A stretch of 64,000 nt of DNA from F23-D06 sp963620035 (GCA_963620035.1 CAVEXN010000006.1:1-64000); one strand, 5' to 3'; shown: positions 45,548-55,431, numbered from the stretch's first letter. The notes: generated by a model from the sequence alone, not told the origin. Numbers and translations: made by a program.

Positions 45548-46618
45548 ATGCATAAAAGAATCATAATCTTACTGGCAGCGATTACGGCTTTTGCCGTTGT
45601 GCGAGTTGATGCGCAGGATGCAATGTTTTCCCAATTCTATGCCAATCCGCTCTATTTGAATCCTGCAATGGCGGGGACAAACGTTTGTCCCAGGGTGGCT
45701 TTGAACTTCCGCGACCAATGGCCGAAGCTGAAAGGTAACTATATCACTTATACGGGTTCGTTTGACGAGCACTTCGACAAAATCGCCGGCGGCGTAGGCA
45801 TCATTCTCATGCATGACCACGCCGGAGCCAACGGAGGATACATCAATACTTCTACAATCAGCCCAATGTACTCTTTCAAGGCCCAGATCAGCAAGAAATT
45901 TGCCTTGAGGCTCGCCCTGCAGTTTGACATTCAGGACAAGTACTTGAATTGGGACAACCTCGTGTTCGGTGACCAGATCGACTCCCGCTATGGATATGTC
46001 TATCAGACGCAGGAGACACGCCCGGGCAGCCTGCACCATTGGACGGCAGGACTTTCAGCCGGACTGTTAGGCTATACGCCCCACGTCTATTTTGGCATGG
46101 CAGTTCACCACATCACGACTTTCGCCCTTGATGGACAGAACACGAGTTACCTGACCGAAAGCTATGCGGACATGTACGATATGATGCCCGTGAAATGGAC
46201 GGCACATATCGGCGCCAACTTCGATGTGAAGCGCAAAAGCAAACGCGAAACGTCTTTCGGCGATATCTCTTTAAGCCCTAACTTTGTTTATCAACACCAA
46301 AGATACCTTAACTATTTCAACCTCGGACTTTATGCTAATTTCTATCCTTTCACGGTGGGCGTATGGTATCGTTTCGTGCCGGCATACAACGTCAAGGACA
46401 GTACCAACACAGTGATAGGCAAGATCAATAACTCTGACGCACTGGTGTTCATGGCAGGTCTCGAATATAAAATGGTAAAATTCGGCATCTCTTACGACAT
46501 CACGCTGGGACAATTGAAGAACGACACAGGCGGCGCAATCGAGGCTTCGCTGCAGTTCCTCTTGCCATGCCCCGAGAAGCACAAGGCCATCAAGGACCTC
46601 AAGTGCCCCTCATTCTAG
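45548..46618 (+). CDS. PorP/SprF family type IX secretion membrane protein
   Basis: 356-residue outer-membrane protein with signal peptide (MHKRIIILLAAITAFAVVRVDAQ region, residues 1-22) and the family N-terminus MFSQFYANPLYLNPAMAGT (only part is the signature), followed by beta-barrel strands such as HWTAGLSAGLLGYTPHVYFG. PorP-type proteins link the PorKLMN machinery to the outer membrane or serve as partner for surface adhesins. The start is set by the promoter at 45513. gldJ follows after 76 bases. Confidence 0.9.
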   Translation: MHKRIIILLAAITAFAVVRVDAQDAMFSQFYANPLYLNPAMAGTNVCPRVALNFRDQWPKLKGNYITYTGSFDEHFDKIAGGVGIILMHDHAGANGGYINTSTISPMYSFKAQISKKFALRLALQFDIQDKYLNWDNLVFGDQIDSRYGYVYQTQETRPGSLHHWTAGLSAGLLGYTPHVYFGMAVHHITTFALDGQNTSYLTESYADMYDMMPVKWTAHIGANFDVKRKSKRETSFGDISLSPNFVYQHQRYLNYFNLGLYANFYPFTVGVWYRFVPAYNVKDSTNTVIGKINNSDALVFMAGLEYKMVKFGISYDITLGQLKNDTGGAIEASLQFLLPCPEKHKAIKDLKCPSF

Positions 46619-46694
46619 ACCGAGATCATATAATATATATTGTAGCATTTACGTTCATCATTACAATCGAGAAAAGAACAAATAAAACAAGAAC

Positions 46695-48182
46695 ATGAAT
46701 AAGATCACAAAAACAACAAGTCTGTTCACCGCATTGGTTCTGCTGGCAATGCTGTCATCCTGCAAGAAGGAGGCGTCTCCTACCACCGGATGGAACTATA
46801 ACGACGCCAAGAACGGTGGCTTTGAAGTAGCCCCCTATGAGGATCAGGCCACCGGCCCCGGACTCGTATTCATTGAGGGCGGTACTTTTGTCATGGGCGC
46901 AATGGAAGAAGATGTTATGAAAGACTGGAACAACAATCCGCGTCGCGTATCCGTAGCATCTTTCTATATGGACGAGTGTGAAATCTCGAACCTCGACTAC
47001 CGCGAGTACCTTTACTGGCTGGAACGTGTGTTTATTCCACAGGACTTGAAAGTGGTTTATGACAATGCTGTGCCCGATGAGAATGTATGGCGTGACCGTC
47101 TCGGATACAATGAGCCTGACGTGGAATACTATTTCCGCCACCCTGCATTCAACACCTATCCCGTTGTGGGTGTCAACTGGCTGCAGGCCACCAACTATGC
47201 CGCTTGGCGTACCGACCGCGTGAACGAGAAGATACTCGCCGACCGCGGCTACGTGGAATACGCCGAGACTCCGACTGCAGAGGGCTACTTCAATACGGAT
47301 GCTTACCTTACCTATGAAACATACGAGGCTGAAGGTGAAAAACGTCTCCGCTATATCTCTTCCGGAGAGTACCGCAATGTGAAGATGGAAGACGGCATCC
47401 TGCTGCCCAAATACCGACTTCCAACCGAAGCCGAGTGGGAATACGCCGCACTTGGCCTTATCGGCAACACAATGAACGAACGCGTGCTCGAACGTAAGGT
47501 CTATCCTTGGAACGGTCAACAGTTGCGTACCGAAGACAAGAAGTACTATGGCGATATGATGACCAACATCCGCCGCGGCAGAGGCGACCTTATGGGTGTG
47601 GCCTCCGCCTTGAACGACGCCGGCTTCAAAACCAAAGATGTCAGGTCGGACTGGCCAAACGACTATGGTCTCTACCAAATGGCCGGCAATGTGGCTGAAT
47701 GGGTGATGGACGTTTATAGACAAGGCTCTCACGATGATGTGGCTGAAGTCAACCCGTTCCGTGGCAACTATTTCGAGACTAAAAAACTCCTCGAAGACGG
47801 CACCGTGGCTGAACGCGACAGCGTAGGCAAAATCCCGATGGTTCCCGTGTCCGACTTCAAGAACGACCGCAGACGCAACTACCGCGCAGCAGACAACAAG
47901 AACTACCTCGACGGCGATTGGCAGTCACTGCACGATATGGACAGTTGGAAGTCGGCTACCACTAACACTGAAGCTACCGACCAGATGTACCGCAAACTCT
48001 CTGACAACTATGCTTTCTCGTTGGTCAGCGACCATGCAAGAGTCTATAAGGGCGGCTCATGGAGAGACATCCCCTACTGGTCTTCCCCGGGTACAAGACG
48101 CTATCTCGACGAGGACGAAGCCTCCGACTATATCGGCTTCAGATGCGCCATGGCTCGCGTGGGAACACAAACCAAAAACTAA
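46695..48182 (+). CDS. gldJ: gliding motility/T9SS lipoprotein GldJ
   Basis: 495-residue lipoprotein with lipobox LSSC (Cys near 23) and a formylglycine-generating-enzyme/SUMF1-type fold: GLVFIEGGTFVMGAMEEDV near 56, SFYMDECEISNLDYREYL, PVVGVNWLQATNYAAWR, YRLPTEAEWEYAA and the final VYKGGSWRD...YIGFRCA. The DVMKDWNNNP and WRDRLGYNE segments are closer to GldJ than to GldK/PorK, as far as I can judge by eye. GldJ supports assembly of the type IX machinery. It ends in a strong terminator; porL, porM and porN do not follow. Confidence 0.75.
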   Translation: MNKITKTTSLFTALVLLAMLSSCKKEASPTTGWNYNDAKNGGFEVAPYEDQATGPGLVFIEGGTFVMGAMEEDVMKDWNNNPRRVSVASFYMDECEISNLDYREYLYWLERVFIPQDLKVVYDNAVPDENVWRDRLGYNEPDVEYYFRHPAFNTYPVVGVNWLQATNYAAWRTDRVNEKILADRGYVEYAETPTAEGYFNTDAYLTYETYEAEGEKRLRYISSGEYRNVKMEDGILLPKYRLPTEAEWEYAALGLIGNTMNERVLERKVYPWNGQQLRTEDKKYYGDMMTNIRRGRGDLMGVASALNDAGFKTKDVRSDWPNDYGLYQMAGNVAEWVMDVYRQGSHDDVAEVNPFRGNYFETKKLLEDGTVAERDSVGKIPMVPVSDFKNDRRRNYRAADNKNYLDGDWQSLHDMDSWKSATTNTEATDQMYRKLSDNYAFSLVSDHARVYKGGSWRDIPYWSSPGTRRYLDEDEASDYIGFRCAMARVGTQTKN

Positions 48183-48206
48183 GGCCAACCAACGTAGAAC
48201 AATAAC

Positions 48207-48246
48207 AAATCGGAGGGGACTCTATACCAGAGCCCCCTCCGATTTT
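48207..48246 (+). terminator. rho-independent terminator after gldJ
   Basis: A 17-bp stem with one mismatch (AAATCGGAGGGG.CTCT paired to AGAG.CCCCTCCGATTT) closes a five-base loop and runs into a short T stretch, 25 bases after the gldJ stop. Confidence 0.9.
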
Positions 48247-48294
48247 CATTTGAAAGCCCACCTCTTTTTGATAGGCTCGTGAGGATATATTTTA

Positions 48295-48302
48295 TATTTT
48301 TG
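48295..48302 (+). promoter_or_regulatory. -7 box of the YitT-family gene
   Basis: TATTTTTG, 25 bases before the ATG at 48328. The nearest TTTG upstream (48267-48270) is 24 bases away, slightly further than usual. Confidence 0.55.
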
Positions 48303-48327
48303 CACTTTTAATTTCAAATCGATTAAA

Positions 48328-49272
48328 ATGCTGAAAAAGAACAAATTAAAGGATTTAGTGTGGCCGTATTTTCTGCTCACGTTGGGCAGTTTTCTCTTTG
48401 CCGTCGGTGATGTGATGTTTGTGAACCCCTATCTGCTCGCCCCTGGCGGAACATATGGTTTGTCGAATGTGTTCAATACGCTATGGCCGTGGAAGATTTC
48501 CTATTATGCTATCTGCATGGACATTCCGCTGTTGCTCGTTGGAACCTGGATTTTAGGTCCCCGCTTCGGCATCAAGACCATCATTTCCACCATTCTTATA
48601 TTCTGTTTCACATGGCTCGTAGAAACCGTGTGGGGTTATAACCCGGTTATTCACGAGGGCATTTTTGAAACTGCCGTCACCAGCAATTGCGTACAGATAC
48701 CACACAGCGACTTGTTTTTTATGCCCGATTATTTTCTGAACACTGTGGTGGGCGGTGTCATCTACGGTGTTGCCATAGGTTTGATATTCAAGTCGGGCGC
48801 CACTTCCGGAGGCAGCGATATTATCTCTATGATTCTGCACAAATACACGAAGATTTCACTCGGAACGCTGGTGCTTATTGTGGATTCTTGCATTACGCTC
48901 ACGACGCTTGTGGCTTTCAAGCAGATCAGACTGCCCATCTATTCCGTCATACTCATCGCTATCGAGGGCAAGGTTATCGACCTCATCGTAGATGGCATCA
49001 AGTCATATAAGACCGTATTCATTGTAACTGACAAAACCGACGAGGTCCGCAATTTCATAATCAACGACTTGAAACGAGGCGGTACAGTCTTTACAGGCAC
49101 GGGCATGTACCAAGGCTCAGACCGCAAGATGGTTTATGTGACTCTTGGTCGCACAGACCTTGTGAAATTGAAAGCCAACCTCCGCCGTTTAGACCCCTCC
49201 GCTTTCGTCAACGTCATTGAAAGTTCAGAAATCATGGGACTCGGATTCAAAGCCCTTCCTGAAAATGAATGA
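48328..49272 (+). CDS. YitT family membrane protein (DUF161/DUF2179)
   Basis: 314-residue membrane protein. An N-terminal five- to six-helix domain (about 10-215) has the family sequence FAVGDVMFVNPYLLAPGG and SGATSGGSDIIS, and a C-terminal soluble DUF2179 domain (about 220-305) has KTVFIVTDKTDEV and GTGMYQGSDRKMVY. Function of the family is not established. It lies between the gldJ terminator and purL. Confidence 0.85.
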   Translation: MLKKNKLKDLVWPYFLLTLGSFLFAVGDVMFVNPYLLAPGGTYGLSNVFNTLWPWKISYYAICMDIPLLLVGTWILGPRFGIKTIISTILIFCFTWLVETVWGYNPVIHEGIFETAVTSNCVQIPHSDLFFMPDYFLNTVVGGVIYGVAIGLIFKSGATSGGSDIISMILHKYTKISLGTLVLIVDSCITLTTLVAFKQIRLPIYSVILIAIEGKVIDLIVDGIKSYKTVFIVTDKTDEVRNFIINDLKRGGTVFTGTGMYQGSDRKMVYVTLGRTDLVKLKANLRRLDPSAFVNVIESSEIMGLGFKALPENE

Positions 49273-49290
49273 CAATCAGATTATTTTCAC

Positions 49291-49298
49291 TACTTTTG
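49291..49298 (+). promoter_or_regulatory. -7 box of the purL promoter
   Basis: TACTTTTG (TAnnTTTG) 22 bases before the purL ATG; the -33 element is not clear. Confidence 0.55.
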
Positions 49299-49320
49299 CC
49301 GCCATATAAAAATTAATGTC

Positions 49321-52300
49321 ATGCGCAACGCCCGTGTCTTTGTCGAGAAAAAAGAGGGCTTCAATGTGGAAGCCGTCAGTCTGAAAGAAACCCTCAACCG
49401 CAATTTCAACTTAAGCATCAAGCATCTCCGGCTGCTGAACATTTATGACATCTTCAATGTCAGCGATGATTTGCTGGAACGAGCCAAGGTAGGTGTCCTT
49501 TCCGAGCCCGTGACAGACAATGTGTCAGAATCATTGTCACTGGACAGTCAGACCTGTTTTGCGGTTGAATACCTTCCCGGACAGTTTGACCAGCGTGCCG
49601 ACAGTGCCATGCAGTGTTTTTCGCTGCTTGACCCCACGTCCGACGTGTCAGTCAAAAGTGCGCGTGCCTATATATTCGAAGCCGACTTGACCGATGCACA
49701 GCTGACCCAAATAAAGAAATACTGCATCAACGAGGTCGAGGCCCGTGAAAAAGATCTTTCGGTGCTGTCCATTACAGAAACCCCGACTGCCAACGATATA
49801 CCTGTCATTGAAGGATTCACCAATTGGACTTCAGAACAGTTGGAATCATTCCGTAAACATTTAGGTCTTGCCATGTCGTTGGAAGACTTGATGTTTATAC
49901 AGCAATATTTCAGGAACGAGGAACGCCGCGAGCCATTTGATACAGAAATCAAACTGCTTGACACCTACTGGAGCGACCATTGCCGCCACACCACTTTTGA
50001 GACGGAGCTTGAGAAGATTGTCTTTACGCCCTCGCGTCTGCAATACCAGCTTCAGGAAGCATACGAGACCTATCTGGCTTTGCGCAAAGATGTTTACGGA
50101 GAACATACCGAAAGGCCGCAGACATTGATGGATATGGCAAGCATCAATGGCAAATACGAACGTAAGGCCGGCAATCTCAACGATATGGAAGTATCGGAGG
50201 AGAACAATGCCTGTAGCATACAAATACAGGTGGATGTTGAGGGAATACCGGAGCCATGGCTGCTGATGTTCAAGAATGAGACCCACAACCACCCAACCGA
50301 GATTGAACCCTTTGGCGGGGCTGCCACCTGCGTGGGCGGTGCCATCCGTGACCCGCTCAGTGGAAGAAGTTACGTTTATCAGGCCTTGCGCGTGACGGGT
50401 GCCGGCAATATCAATGCCCCCATCAGCGAAACGCTGGAAGGGAAACTCCCCCAGTCGGTGATTTCCAAAACCGCCGCCGCAGGCTACTCCTCCTACGGCA
50501 ACCAGATTGGCCTTGCCACTACCCATGTGCGCGAAATCTACCATGACGACTACAAGGCGAAACGGCTTGAAATCGGAGCCGTGGTCGGTGCAACTCCCGT
50601 GAACCACGTGCGCCGCGAACGCCCTATGCCCGGCGATGTGGTCATTATGTTCGGCGGACGCACCGGACGCGACGGCATCGGAGGCGCTACCGGCTCTTCT
50701 AAAGAACATGACGAAAAATCGCTCGACACTTGCGCAGCCGAAGTGCAGAAAGGCAACGCCCCCGAGGAACGCAAGATACAACACCTGTTCAGACGGCCCG
50801 AAGTTACCCGTCTTGTCAAGAAGTCCAACGATTTCGGCGCCGGCGGCGTGAGCGTGGCTATCGGCGAACTGGCAGACGGCCTGTTCATCGACCTCGACTC
50901 CGTCAGAACCAAATACAAGGGACTCAACGGTACCGAAATCGCCATCAGCGAATCGCAGGAACGCATGAGCGTCGTGGTCGATAAGGACGATGTGGAGACT
51001 TTCTTCGAATACTGTCGCCAAGAGAATATCGAAGCCAACATCATCGCCTATGTCACAGATGACAACCGCCTTACGATGACCTGGAAAGGCCATACGATAG
51101 TCAGCCTCAGCCGCGATTTCATCAACACGAACGGCGTGCGCCAGAAAACGGAGGCTACAGTGGACGCCGTTCCCGACAATGTGCTTGAAGCCTATCCCGT
51201 AAAAGGCAACTCACTGGGCGAGAAGTTGTACGATTGCTTGCGCAATCCAAACGTAGCCTCCCAAAAAGGACTCATTGAGATGTTTGACGCCACGATCGGC
51301 GCATCAACCGTGCTGATGCCGTTCGGCGGGAAACGCCAATTGACCGAAACGCAGGTCTCAGCCCAGAAACTGCCCGTCTTGCACGGCCACACCGACACCA
51401 CGAGCATTATGGCTTTCGGATACAATCCCTATATCGCTATGCGGTCGCCATTCCATGCGGCTGTGTTTGCTATACTCGAATCTATGTCCAAAATTGTGGC
51501 GGTTGGCGGTGATTTTCGCAAAATACGCTTTACTTTCCAAGAATATTTTGAAAAAATGGGACATGAGCCAAGCCGTTGGGGTAAACCTTGCGCAGCCATG
51601 TTAGGGTCGGTGTGGATGCTCAAACAATTTGGCCTGGCCTCCCTCGGCGGTAAGGATTCGATGAGCGGCACTTTCAAAGACCTCAACGTGCCCCCTACGT
51701 TTGTGTCTTTTGCAATCACTACTGAAAAGTCGGGCACGGTTATATCTCCCGAATTCAAACAAAAAGGTAATCATATTTACTTTATCCAGAATAAAATAGA
51801 AGATTGTCTACCGGATGCGCAGCGTACTGCCGAGATTTTCGACTTTATGCGCCAGCATATCCTGAGCGGACGTATCGTGTCGGCATTCACGCTGCAGTAT
51901 GGCGGCATTGCCGAAGCGTTGGCCAAGATGAGTTTCGGCAATGACTTAGGCTTCGAAATCAACACTGACCTGAACCTGTTTGAATACGGTTATGGCAGTT
52001 TTGTTGTGGAAACCACGTCAGAACTGGATGCCGACTTTGCCATCGCACTCGGATGTGTATCAGACCGATTCAGTATCAATGGAGAGATCATCGACAAAGA
52101 GAGGTGTCTGGAAGTCTGGCGCGGCGTTTACAACGGGCTCTATCCTGACGAAGTCCGGAATGAGACCGTTTCTACAGGGGAGGATTTCATCAATGGCGGT
52201 GAAAAATGTTTCAGCGAACATGCCCCCGCCAGGGTCGAGGTGCCAAAGGTTGTATTGCCCGTATTTCCGGGCACCAATTGCGACTATGACACCGCCAAGG

Positions 52301-53040
52301 CCTTTGAAGAAGCCGGCGCGGAAACGCAGATTCTCGTGTTCCGCAATCTCAACGAAAAAGAGATCAACGATTCTTTGCACGAACTGGCGGCCGCTATCCG
52401 CAATTCGCAGATCCTGGCACTCAGCGGCGGCTTCAGCTTAGGCGACGAGCCTGACGGCAGCGGCAAGTTCATCGCTACTGTATTGAACAACGCTCTCGTC
52501 AAGTCAGCCGTTCAAGACCTCCTTGCCCGCAAAGGTCTGATAATCGGCATCTGCAACGGTTTCCAGGCCTTGGTCAAGTCGGGACTGCTCCCGTTCGGCA
52601 AGTTAGGCGATGTTACACCGGAATCCCCCACGCTTTACCGGAACAACATCAACCGGCATATCTCGCGTCTGGTGCGCACACGCATATCCTCCGTTTCATC
52701 GCCGTGGCTCACCTCTTTTGCCGTGGGCGACATGCACCGTATCGCCGTCAGTCACGGCGAGGGCAAGTTCGTGGTGACCGAACCTATGGCCCGGCAACTT
52801 TTCGAAAACGGACAGGTGGCTTTCCAATATTGCGACGAGAACGGCAACCCCAGCATGGCCCCATCCGACAATCCTAACGGCTCTTTCTATGCCATAGAGG
52901 GTATCGTCTCCCCTGACGGCCTGGTGCTCGGAAAGATGGGACACAGCGAAAGAAAAGGTACGGACCTGTACAAAAACATCGATGGAGACAAGTTTCAAGA
53001 CATCTTCCGCAATGCGGTCGATTATTTCAAGAGAGGATAG
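49321..53040 (+). CDS. purL: phosphoribosylformylglycinamidine synthase, single-chain form
   Basis: Fourth step of purine synthesis: FGAR plus glutamine and ATP give FGAM. The 1239-residue protein is the large fused type found in Gammaproteobacteria and Bacteroidota: N-terminal PurS-like region, linker, two AIRS-type halves (with GATSSSKEHDEKS-like and GGKDSMSGTF segments) and a C-terminal class I glutamine amidotransferase domain with catalytic Cys in IGICNGFQAL and the His in VSHGEGKF. The bifunctional nuclease gene follows after three bases. Confidence 0.96.
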   Translation: MRNARVFVEKKEGFNVEAVSLKETLNRNFNLSIKHLRLLNIYDIFNVSDDLLERAKVGVLSEPVTDNVSESLSLDSQTCFAVEYLPGQFDQRADSAMQCFSLLDPTSDVSVKSARAYIFEADLTDAQLTQIKKYCINEVEAREKDLSVLSITETPTANDIPVIEGFTNWTSEQLESFRKHLGLAMSLEDLMFIQQYFRNEERREPFDTEIKLLDTYWSDHCRHTTFETELEKIVFTPSRLQYQLQEAYETYLALRKDVYGEHTERPQTLMDMASINGKYERKAGNLNDMEVSEENNACSIQIQVDVEGIPEPWLLMFKNETHNHPTEIEPFGGAATCVGGAIRDPLSGRSYVYQALRVTGAGNINAPISETLEGKLPQSVISKTAAAGYSSYGNQIGLATTHVREIYHDDYKAKRLEIGAVVGATPVNHVRRERPMPGDVVIMFGGRTGRDGIGGATGSSKEHDEKSLDTCAAEVQKGNAPEERKIQHLFRRPEVTRLVKKSNDFGAGGVSVAIGELADGLFIDLDSVRTKYKGLNGTEIAISESQERMSVVVDKDDVETFFEYCRQENIEANIIAYVTDDNRLTMTWKGHTIVSLSRDFINTNGVRQKTEATVDAVPDNVLEAYPVKGNSLGEKLYDCLRNPNVASQKGLIEMFDATIGASTVLMPFGGKRQLTETQVSAQKLPVLHGHTDTTSIMAFGYNPYIAMRSPFHAAVFAILESMSKIVAVGGDFRKIRFTFQEYFEKMGHEPSRWGKPCAAMLGSVWMLKQFGLASLGGKDSMSGTFKDLNVPPTFVSFAITTEKSGTVISPEFKQKGNHIYFIQNKIEDCLPDAQRTAEIFDFMRQHILSGRIVSAFTLQYGGIAEALAKMSFGNDLGFEINTDLNLFEYGYGSFVVETTSELDADFAIALGCVSDRFSINGEIIDKERCLEVWRGVYNGLYPDEVRNETVSTGEDFINGGEKCFSEHAPARVEVPKVVLPVFPGTNCDYDTAKAFEEAGAETQILVFRNLNEKEINDSLHELAAAIRNSQILALSGGFSLGDEPDGSGKFIATVLNNALVKSAVQDLLARKGLIIGICNGFQALVKSGLLPFGKLGDVTPESPTLYRNNINRHISRLVRTRISSVSSPWLTSFAVGDMHRIAVSHGEGKFVVTEPMARQLFENGQVAFQYCDENGNPSMAPSDNPNGSFYAIEGIVSPDGLVLGKMGHSERKGTDLYKNIDGDKFQDIFRNAVDYFKRG

Positions 53041-53043
53041 GCT

Positions 53044-53628
53044 ATGAAAAAAGTTCAACTTGTCGTGGCGGATATACGTTCCGTACCTCGTTCAGAGGCG
53101 TTTTCGCTTATCCTGAAAGACAGGGACAGTGAACGCTACATACCGGTCATCATAGGCATAAGTGAAGCACGCGCTATTCTCATCGAATTGAAACAGACCA
53201 AGACGCAACGTCCACTGACCCATGAGTTGTTTTTGACGTTGGCAGACAATTTCAGTTGCTCTTTGCTTGAGGGCAACATCATCTATTATGAAGAGGGGGT
53301 CTTTTTTGCAGATTTGGTTATGAGAAGAGTTGACGGCTCGCTCTTTCACTTGGATGCACGCCCTTCAGATGCCATAGCATTGGCATTGAAAGCGAATGTT
53401 CCTTTTTTTATGAATGAGGACATCTTCAATGACAATTGTTTGTGTGACCAATTGCGCACGGAATGTTCAGAACCGGAACCGGATGATCCATTTGAGCCTG
53501 TGAAATTACAGGACTTGAGTATTCAGGAACTCAAAGAACTGCTCCACGATGCTGTAAAATGCGAGGACTATGAACTGGCCGCCCAAGTTAAGGAAGAACT
53601 GGACAAGAGAGAGAACCCGGACCGATAG
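53044..53628 (+). CDS. bifunctional nuclease family protein with UVR motif
   Basis: 194-residue protein: a BFN (DUF151) domain over about residues 1-130, with RYIPVIIGISEARAI and LDARPSDAIALAL, and a C-terminal UVR motif (ELKELLHDAVKCEDYELAAQ) near 160-180. BFN proteins from plants have been reported as nucleases; the bacterial role is not settled. It is three bases after purL, so probably cotranscribed, and converges with an ABC transporter operon. Confidence 0.88.
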   Translation: MKKVQLVVADIRSVPRSEAFSLILKDRDSERYIPVIIGISEARAILIELKQTKTQRPLTHELFLTLADNFSCSLLEGNIIYYEEGVFFADLVMRRVDGSLFHLDARPSDAIALALKANVPFFMNEDIFNDNCLCDQLRTECSEPEPDDPFEPVKLQDLSIQELKELLHDAVKCEDYELAAQVKEELDKRENPDR

Positions 53629-53711
53629 TGTGGCGACTAATCAAAAGCAGCAATTCCAATGGGATTTTGTAGTTCTGCAACGCAATCAGCAAAATACGAC
53701 CGAAAGGTTGG

Positions 53712-54386
53712 CTATTCCCAAATGTTCAGGTTCACATCCATTGATTCGGCGTGAATCGTATCCTCCAGCCAATCAAATTGTTCCTTGTTGACATGGCATT
53801 TGAAACGTTTGTCCTCCAACAACACAATTTCATCACAACTCTGCTTTAAAGTGGAGAAAATATGAGAGGACATCAAAACCGTTTTGTGCTTGTCTTTCAG
53901 TAATCCAATCAAATCGAACAGAACCATACTGCTTTGAAAATCAATGCCGTTGAAAGGCTCGTCTAAGATGTAGCAATCAACATCTTGCACCAAAACGGCA
54001 AAAAGAGCCAACTTTTTCCTCATCCCTGAAGAGTACGTAGATATATACTGGTTGAGCGGAATGTTGAAAATGTTTTTGGAAGAGATGTTTCTCACCTTAT
54101 ATTGCCTGGCGCTGCATATAAAATCCACATATTCCATTCCTGTCATCATATTGTAAAAAAAAGGTTCTGTTGGCAAGAATACCAGATGATTTTTCAGGGG
54201 TGAAACATCTGCCGTTATGGAGCCTTTAAATCTTTCCAAACCGGTAAGGCATCTGAACAAAGTGGTTTTGCCGGCGCCGTTTTTCCCGACAATTCCATAA
54301 ACGGTCCCCTTTTCAAAAGTAAAGGAAAGGTGGTCAAGGACGGTATTTGTCCCAAAAGATTTGCTCAAATCAATTAACTGAATCAT
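53712..54386 (-). CDS. ABC transporter ATP-binding protein
   Basis: 224-residue ABC ATPase: Walker A VGKNGAGKTT near 33-42, signature YSSGMRKKLAL near 123-133 (SSGM in place of LSGGQ, as in ABC-2 drug or bacteriocin-type exporters), Walker B CYILDEPFNGID and the H-loop SSHI. Its ATG overlaps the stop of the permease gene (ATGA, 54383-54386), so it forms a two-gene exporter with it. Substrate unknown; a 23-codon frame upstream of the permease is a candidate. Confidence 0.88.
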   Translation of the reverse strand: MIQLIDLSKSFGTNTVLDHLSFTFEKGTVYGIVGKNGAGKTTLFRCLTGLERFKGSITADVSPLKNHLVFLPTEPFFYNMMTGMEYVDFICSARQYKVRNISSKNIFNIPLNQYISTYSSGMRKKLALFAVLVQDVDCYILDEPFNGIDFQSSMVLFDLIGLLKDKHKTVLMSSHIFSTLKQSCDEIVLLEDKRFKCHVNKEQFDWLEDTIHAESMDVNLNIWE

Positions 54387-55329
54387 AAATAATCGGATAA
54401 GTTGTTACAGGTCTTTTTTCTGATACAAAACAACAATAACAACGGGAGAATGGGGCATAATATCGTGAGAACTAACAATACCTCCTCCCCGATGTTCATA
54501 GGCGATGGATATTTGCGGTATTTCAAGACGACTGAACAAAACAGACAGAAAAGGCCATGGATGAAGAAATACAGCACTGCAACAATGTTTTCAGGAAAAG
54601 AAAAACAAAGGAACAGTGCCGGTGCAATAGACAGGAGGATGGCGTTGAGCGCCGCTTGTGCCATTTTGTAGTTCAGAAAGCTACGGGGTGTCAGCCGGTG
54701 CGACCAAACGTAATAGTCCGGTTCAGCATAGAAATAGTAGCCCATGAATATCACAAAAAACAACAATAAGGCAACAATGCCTAATGCAATATTTTGGTGT
54801 AACGCCGCCATAAAACACAAGAAATAGAGACCGAACACAAGAAAAAAGGAATATCTGAAACCTAAAAGAAACTCAAATGAAGATTTCAGGAAAGGGGATG
54901 GAAACACAAAGGAAAACTTCTTTGGGGAGAACAGCAAACTGACAGCCGTTGCAACAACCAAAATAGAGGGATAAACATATTCATGGCAAATCAAAAAGAC
55001 AATGGCAAAGGGAGTTATGACGAGCAGGTTTTCCACCCATCGAATCAAGAAGTAATCCCGCTTGGAAAAGAGATTCTTCATGAAATCGCAACGGTTTCTG
55101 TTGCACAGAGGAAGGAGAAACAAGAGCCCTCCGCAAAAATAGGTTGGCGTAAAGTATTTCAGCTTTCCCCCCCCAAAAAAAAGGCAGGCAGCAGAACGGC
55201 AGAAAGTACCAGAAAAAAACCAAGAGCAGGGTGCAGACCGAAACGTCTGATGCGGCGGCACAACAGGATGAAATCCCATTTTATATTGGAAATCAAAGGG
55301 TTGGACATGTCCGTTTTAAAAGGGTTCAT
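54383..55329 (-). CDS. ABC transporter permease, frameshifted at a G8 tract
   Basis: Membrane partner of the ATPase. The frame starting at ATG 55329 (MNPFKTDMSN) reads 56 residues, into a hydrophobic helix LGFFLVLSAVLLPAFFLG, and then stops just after a T8G8 run. The rest of the protein continues in another frame (KLKYFTPTYFCGGLLFLL onward) for about 260 residues with five or more helices to 54383. One extra G in the run joins the two into a 315-residue protein. The uninterrupted frame from 55279 has an implausible Pro/His-rich start. Either a phase-variable gene in the OFF state, a recent mutation or a sequencing error. Confidence 0.65.
55167..55182. repeat. C8A8 homopolymer pair (T8G8 on the coding strand)
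   Basis: C8 at 55167-55174 and A8 at 55175-55182, inside the permease gene. Such G/C runs are prone to slipped-strand mispairing; nine G (or six) would restore the permease frame. Confidence 0.9.
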
Positions 55330-55359
55330 AAAGCGTTTGTGATTATTTCGTAAAGAGAC

Positions 55360-55431
55360 CTATTCTCTTTTTCTGTGTCTTGGTACACCTTTTCCGGAAA
55401 AGTCTAGCGACTCTTGATTTAATAATGCCAT
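55360..55431 (-). CDS. possible 23-residue basic peptide
   Basis: Small frame ATG (55429-55431) to TAG (55360-55362), 30 bases before the permease start. It begins MALLNQESLDFSGKG and ends VPRHRKRE, so the C-terminal half is strongly basic. It matches nothing I recognise. Its place at the head of an ABC exporter operon would fit a leader or secreted peptide, but a frame this short can arise by chance, and its ribosome-binding site is unremarkable. Confidence 0.3.
   Translation of the reverse strand: MALLNQESLDFSGKGVPRHRKRE

Noticed and set aside
46695..48182. PorK/GldK assignment
   Set aside because: It follows a PorP gene as porK does, but porL, porM and porN do not follow and the sequence segments DVMKDWNN and WRDRLGYNE fit GldJ better; this is a by-eye judgement.
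55183..55279. Start of the ABC permease at 55279
   Set aside because: The uninterrupted frame there begins MGFHPVVPPHQTF and has no hydrophobic helix; the overlapping frame from 55329 gives a sensible cytoplasmic start and helix up to the G8 run.
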